From Lachnospiraceae bacterium (GTDB lineage: Bacteria; Bacillota_A; Clostridia; Lachnospirales; Lachnospiraceae): 8,630 nucleotides of DNA. Numbering within the stretch: the first letter of the stretch is position 1; each line of letters opens with the position of its first letter. Where the stretch lies: positions 1 to 8,630 of the forward strand of contig JAFZRD010000051.1 of NCBI GenBank assembly GCA_017620055.1. Reading direction: 5' to 3'. Under the pieces are notes generated by a model. The model ran no database searches, was not told the origin of the DNA, and saw nothing but the letters and a program-made list of their open reading frames with translations. Made by a program: the position numbers and the translations under genes. Positions 6,514-8,630 of this stretch are shown here, piece by piece.

Positions 6514-6542
6514 ATGATAACTCATTTCACCTAGTATGTCAA
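6514..6542 (-). promoter_or_regulatory. Promoter of the dual amino acid transporter operon
   Basis: Read on the minus strand, a perfect TTGACA (6542-6537) is followed after exactly 17 bases by TATCAT (6519-6514). Transcription would begin near 6507, giving a leader of about 31 bases with AAAGGAG at 6490-6484. Upstream lies a run of A6T7 (6554-6566) that could act as an UP element. The leader is too short for a T-box or SAM riboswitch. Confidence 0.82.
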
Positions 6543-6547
6543 TAGGT
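6529..6547. promoter_or_regulatory. Candidate operator ACCT-N11-AGGT in the operon promoter
   Basis: ACCT at 6529-6532 and AGGT at 6544-6547 flank the -35 box of the transporter operon. A longer reading is ACCTA and TAGGT with nine bases between. Half-sites and 11-base spacing equal those in the rrf2 promoter (505-523), and in the direction of transcription both continue as AGGTGA. A protein here would cover the -35 box, so repression is the likely effect. The arms are short, so binding by the Rrf2 protein is a hypothesis. Confidence 0.45.
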
Positions 6548-6567
6548 TTTTAGAAAAAATTTTTTTA

Positions 6568-6597
6568 TTGTCACATTTCGAAAGTTTATGATATTAT
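6568..6597 (+). promoter_or_regulatory. Promoter of the receiver-domain gene
   Basis: TTGTCA (6568-6573) and TATTAT (6592-6597) are separated by 18 bases. An alternative -10, TATGAT at 6587-6592, is too close at 13. The start point would be near 6604 and a ribosome binding site GAGGAA is at 6605-6610, so the leader would be very short. The A6T7 run at 6554-6566 lies just upstream and is shared with the divergent operon promoter. Confidence 0.5.
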
Positions 6598-6618
6598 TCT
6601 TAACGAGGAAAACAGGCA

Positions 6619-7182
6619 ATGGATGACGATATTTTCTTACAGCTTTCCAATCTGGTAGACGGTAATTCGGGATCACCTTCTTTTTCATCGGGACCGGCTT
6701 CTCCGTATGGGGCTCCGGATTCCACTATGTTTGCGACCGACCATATGGTCTCTCCCGATATCAAACCGAAGAAGGCTGAAACCGACAGACACACGATAGT
6801 TATAATAGATGATGATTTCTCAACGCTGGATCTGATGAAGATCTATCTCCAGCGTGATTTTGATGTTGAGATATTCGATAATCCCAAGAATGCGATATTT
6901 TACCTTAATACAAGAGTACCCGATATCATATTCATGGACTGCTATCTGAATGTTATGTCAACCAGAAGAGTGCTCGATATAATCAAATCCTACCGGGAAC
7001 TGGCAGACGTTCCGATCGTGTATCTTGCGGAACCTTCGGAAAAAGCGGCGATCGAATCGAAGCTGCCCGAGGGAGTTTCCAATATAATACCGAGGCCCGT
7101 CAGCCGTGCCGATCTGCAGAGGATGCTCGACGAATACATAAAGGAGCCTGAAGAGGAACCGGATGCGCCTGTAGAACAATAA
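6619..7182 (+). CDS. Atypical stand-alone response-regulator receiver protein
   Basis: This encodes 187 residues. Residues 1-57 are Ser/Pro/Gly-rich and look disordered, apart from a possible short helix at 1-13 (DDDIFLQLSNLV). Residues about 58-175 form a CheY-like receiver: HTIVIIDDD at 58-66 supplies the acidic pocket (D64, D65), and D107 in DIIFMDCYL is the expected phosphate acceptor. Two other conserved positions have changed: the Thr/Ser after strand 4 appears to be A137 (PIVYLAEPS), and the Lys before the strand 5 proline appears to be R159 (IIPRP). The usual MPxxxG loop after the aspartate is also missing (NVMSTRR). No DNA-binding or enzyme output domain follows, only an acidic tail (EPEEEPDAPVEQ). 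No histidine kinase is nearby. It may act by protein-protein contact. It is transcribed away from the transporter operon and has its own promoter and terminator. The receiver call is firm; the role is unknown. Confidence 0.85.
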   Translation: MDDDIFLQLSNLVDGNSGSPSFSSGPASPYGAPDSTMFATDHMVSPDIKPKKAETDRHTIVIIDDDFSTLDLMKIYLQRDFDVEIFDNPKNAIFYLNTRVPDIIFMDCYLNVMSTRRVLDIIKSYRELADVPIVYLAEPSEKAAIESKLPEGVSNIIPRPVSRADLQRMLDEYIKEPEEEPDAPVEQ

Positions 7183-7223
7183 AGAGACTTCCCCGAACGG
7201 AGAAGTCTCTTATTATTATTTAT
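7182..7223. terminator. Bidirectional intrinsic terminator between convergent genes
   Basis: AAGAGACTTC (7182-7191) pairs perfectly with GAAGTCTCTT (7202-7211), a 10-pair stem closed by a 10-base loop. ATTATTATTTAT follows on the + strand, and TTATTG follows on the minus strand. It begins at the stop codon of the receiver gene and lies 29 bases beyond the end of the secreted-protein gene, so it can serve both. Confidence 0.85.
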
Positions 7224-7251
7224 CATAGTAAAGTTTCAGTTCTGAGTCTTA

Positions 7252-8043
7252 TCACATCTGATAATATGCAACGTTTATAGGTGTCAGGCCGTTTAAGTGG
7301 ATAACGGTCACATCCATCATCGGACGGTTCGTCACTCCCGAGTATCCCGAGTAGAATCCGTATATGTAGCCGGCCTTTCCGAGGAACGCGTTCTTGAATA
7401 TCTCATATTTATTCTTGGCGATGTCCGCTCTCATGTACCACTGGTATCCGTCACAGTCGTTGACCATTATCGCAACACCGTAATAAATGTTGTTCTCGTA
7501 TACCTTCTCTATGTCCATGATCGTTCCGAGAAGATATATCGGGCGTCCGCCGAGTCCGTTCTCGGAATTATAGGAATTACAAGTAGAGAAATCGGCATAT
7601 GTGAATCCGAGATAGTTAGGCTTGTATATCACATTGGGAATCTTCTCGCCGCGCTTCGGGTTCGTCTTGGATTTAAACCTCTTCTCGCGCTGCTTCTGCG
7701 TCATCAGGATCGTATTGCCCTTTTCGTCGGTCTTCTTGGAGCTTCCCGAACTGCTGCCGGTAACGGTACTCTTACTGCTCTTGCTCTTTGAAGACTTGGA
7801 TGTCGTGTCTTCAGCTGCGGTATCCGTAGCTGCGGCGTCCGATGCGCCGTCGGTTGTCTCTTCTGTCTTGGTCGTAGTCTTGGTCTTTGTCGTTGTCTTC
7901 GAATCCGTTTCTTCGGTCTCGGAAGATGTGCTATCCGACGTCGATCTCGTCACCGCATATACATCGGTAGTCATAGAACCCGCAACAAGTGTGCAGACCG
8001 TGGCCAGGCACAATATGTTCATAATCAAGGATCTTCTTCTCAT
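7252..8043 (-). CDS. Secreted protein with Ser/Thr/Lys-rich linker and unassigned C-terminal domain
   Basis: This encodes 263 residues that I do not recognise. A Sec signal peptide is clear: MRRRS, a hydrophobic core at about 7-22, and a likely cut after VYA (30). No lipobox cysteine is present. Residues about 31-108 are low-complexity Thr, Ser, Lys, Glu and Asp, including TTTKTKTTTKTEETT, as in wall-spanning or surface linkers. A basic stretch (115-134) leads to a folded domain of about 125 residues rich in Tyr, Gly and alternating hydrophobic residues, for example PIYLLGTIMDI and KAGYIYGFYSGYSG, with two cysteines (C155, C197). The pattern suggests an all-beta fold, perhaps OB-like, but this is weak inference. 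The start at 8043 is preferred because GGGAG lies eight bases upstream; in-frame ATGs at 8049 and 8058 have no well-placed site. It has its own promoter and ends before a shared terminator. Confidence 0.82.
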   Translation of the reverse strand: MRRRSLIMNILCLATVCTLVAGSMTTDVYAVTRSTSDSTSSETEETDSKTTTKTKTTTKTEETTDGASDAAATDTAAEDTTSKSSKSKSSKSTVTGSSSGSSKKTDEKGNTILMTQKQREKRFKSKTNPKRGEKIPNVIYKPNYLGFTYADFSTCNSYNSENGLGGRPIYLLGTIMDIEKVYENNIYYGVAIMVNDCDGYQWYMRADIAKNKYEIFKNAFLGKAGYIYGFYSGYSGVTNRPMMDVTVIHLNGLTPINVAYYQM

Positions 8044-8114
8044 ATTCATCTCTCCCATATAAATACAGTAAGATTATGTTAATGCGTTTTCGGTCGAAGT
8101 GACCGCTAAATTCA

Positions 8115-8143
8115 ATTATAAACCTGTTGAAGCATTATTTCAA
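8115..8143 (-). promoter_or_regulatory. Promoter of the secreted-protein gene
   Basis: On the minus strand TTGAAA (8143-8138) and a perfect TATAAT (8120-8115) are 17 bases apart. This places a strong promoter between the carboxylesterase stop and the secreted-protein gene. The leader is about 65 bases and includes a small perfect five-pair hairpin, CGGTC/GACCG, at 8091-8105 of unknown meaning. No terminator for the esterase gene is visible in this gap. Confidence 0.75.
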
Positions 8144-8156
8144 TATGAAGTTATGT

Positions 8157-8630
8157 CTACCTCGCGTCCGCCTTTTCGTCAAACAGCATCTCATACCGGG
8201 CGACATCCGCTGAGCCGACTTGCTCCCATACAGGAAGCTTCTTCCCGTCGTACCCTTCCCCGTTCGGATCACCTGTCCTGATAAAGTTGCACCAGTAATC
8301 ACACATCCTTCTCGCAAGTGCATAATGCATTCCATTATAGGGTCTCCAGCACTTCTGGATCGTCTCGAAGAAGAACCACAGATCGCATGAATGGAACACT
8401 CCCGGAGCGTCATCCCCGGGTATCGAAGGTGCGAATCTGTACGTAAATACGGGACTTTTCATGCCTTTCTCCGCCAGGGACGAAGCAACACGCCTAACGG
8501 AATCGCATACGACGTTGAACATACGTATACCGCCCTTTTCAAACACATCCGACATAACAGAGACGTCTGTCGTGTTTGCACGTGTGGGAAGTTTGTCCGT
8601 GAACTCGTCTTTTGTATATCCCGTAAGGAG
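8157..8630 (-). CDS. Type B carboxylesterase, C-terminal part (runs off the window)
   Basis: The frame is open to the right edge, so this is the last 157 residues of a longer protein; the family normally has about 500. The start beyond the edge is not visible; ATG 8555 is internal. Landmarks of the carboxylesterase/para-nitrobenzyl esterase family (alpha/beta hydrolase) are the stretch VFTYRFAPSIPG, then GVFHSCDLWFFFET, in which the histidine after GVF fits the catalytic His, and the closing MCDYWCNFIRTGDPNG, a very typical C-terminal motif of the family. The catalytic Ser and acidic residue would lie outside the window. Such enzymes cleave carboxylic esters and in gut or rumen Clostridia are often linked to plant or xenobiotic esters; the substrate here is unknown. 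Its last codons lie 14 bases from the promoter of the next gene on the same strand. Confidence 0.85.
   Translation of the reverse strand, partial: LLTGYTKDEFTDKLPTRANTTDVSVMSDVFEKGGIRMFNVVCDSVRRVASSLAEKGMKSPVFTYRFAPSIPGDDAPGVFHSCDLWFFFETIQKCWRPYNGMHYALARRMCDYWCNFIRTGDPNGEGYDGKKLPVWEQVGSADVARYEMLFDEKADAR

Noticed and set aside
6476..6618. T-box or SAM riboswitch ahead of the methionine transport operon
   Set aside because: The promoter lies only about 40-65 bases before the start codon, and no conserved T-box or S-box sequence is visible.
7297..7791. 164-residue + strand frame inside the secreted-protein gene
   Set aside because: It is a by-product of codon bias on the other strand. It has no ribosome binding site, and the minus strand gene has a signal peptide, a strong promoter and a terminator.
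7622..8062. 146-residue + strand frame rich in Val, Leu and Ser
   Set aside because: It is the reverse of the Thr/Ser/Lys/Asp linker coding sequence; its hydrophobic look is an artefact of complementing those codons.
8091..8105. CGGTC/GACCG hairpin as a terminator for the carboxylesterase gene
   Set aside because: The stem has only five pairs, no U-tract follows on the minus strand, and it lies downstream of the next gene's promoter, inside its leader.

Overview
The window looks like chromosomal DNA from an anaerobic Gram-positive bacterium of the class Clostridia, probably close to Lachnospiraceae. This is inferred from Firmicutes-type promoters (TTGACA/TATAAT), strong GGAG ribosome binding sites, a lipoprotein-type binding protein, an Rrf2 regulator and a secreted protein with a Ser/Thr/Lys-rich linker. 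The species cannot be named from the sequence alone. No tRNA, rRNA, CRISPR array, insertion sequence or phage gene was seen.

Layout. At the left (about 1-943, + strand) are a small two-helix membrane protein of unknown function and an Rrf2-family transcription regulator. Converging on them is a six-gene operon on the minus strand (6475 down to 952). Its order of transcription is: a large lipoprotein carrying two different substrate-binding domains; metN; metI; two different polar-amino-acid permeases; and a polar-amino-acid ATPase. Diverging from the operon is a short gene for an atypical response-regulator receiver (6619-7182, +), closed by a strong bidirectional terminator. On its other side lie a secreted protein with a low-complexity linker (8043-7252, -) and the 3' end of a type B carboxylesterase (running off the right edge, -).

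How the genes fit together. The operon encodes two complete ABC import machines of different families: MetNI (methionine) and a GlnQ/HisMP-like PAAT system (perhaps cystine or another polar amino acid). The only binding protein in the operon is a fusion of a PAAT-type domain (SBP_bac_3) and a MetQ/NlpA domain on one lipid anchor. The simplest reading is that one two-headed lipoprotein serves both transporters. A hairpin followed by a U-rich stretch after its gene could let it be made in excess over the membrane parts. The operon promoter and the rrf2 promoter share a dyad, ACCT-N11-AGGT, with a core promoter hexamer inside the spacer each time. This suggests that the Rrf2 protein, which has an IscR-like trio of cysteines, controls both itself and the transporter operon. 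The operon leader is only about 30 bases, so there is no room for a T-box or SAM riboswitch.

The most notable items are the fused dual binding protein with its two-transporter operon, the shared candidate operator, and the degenerate receiver protein.
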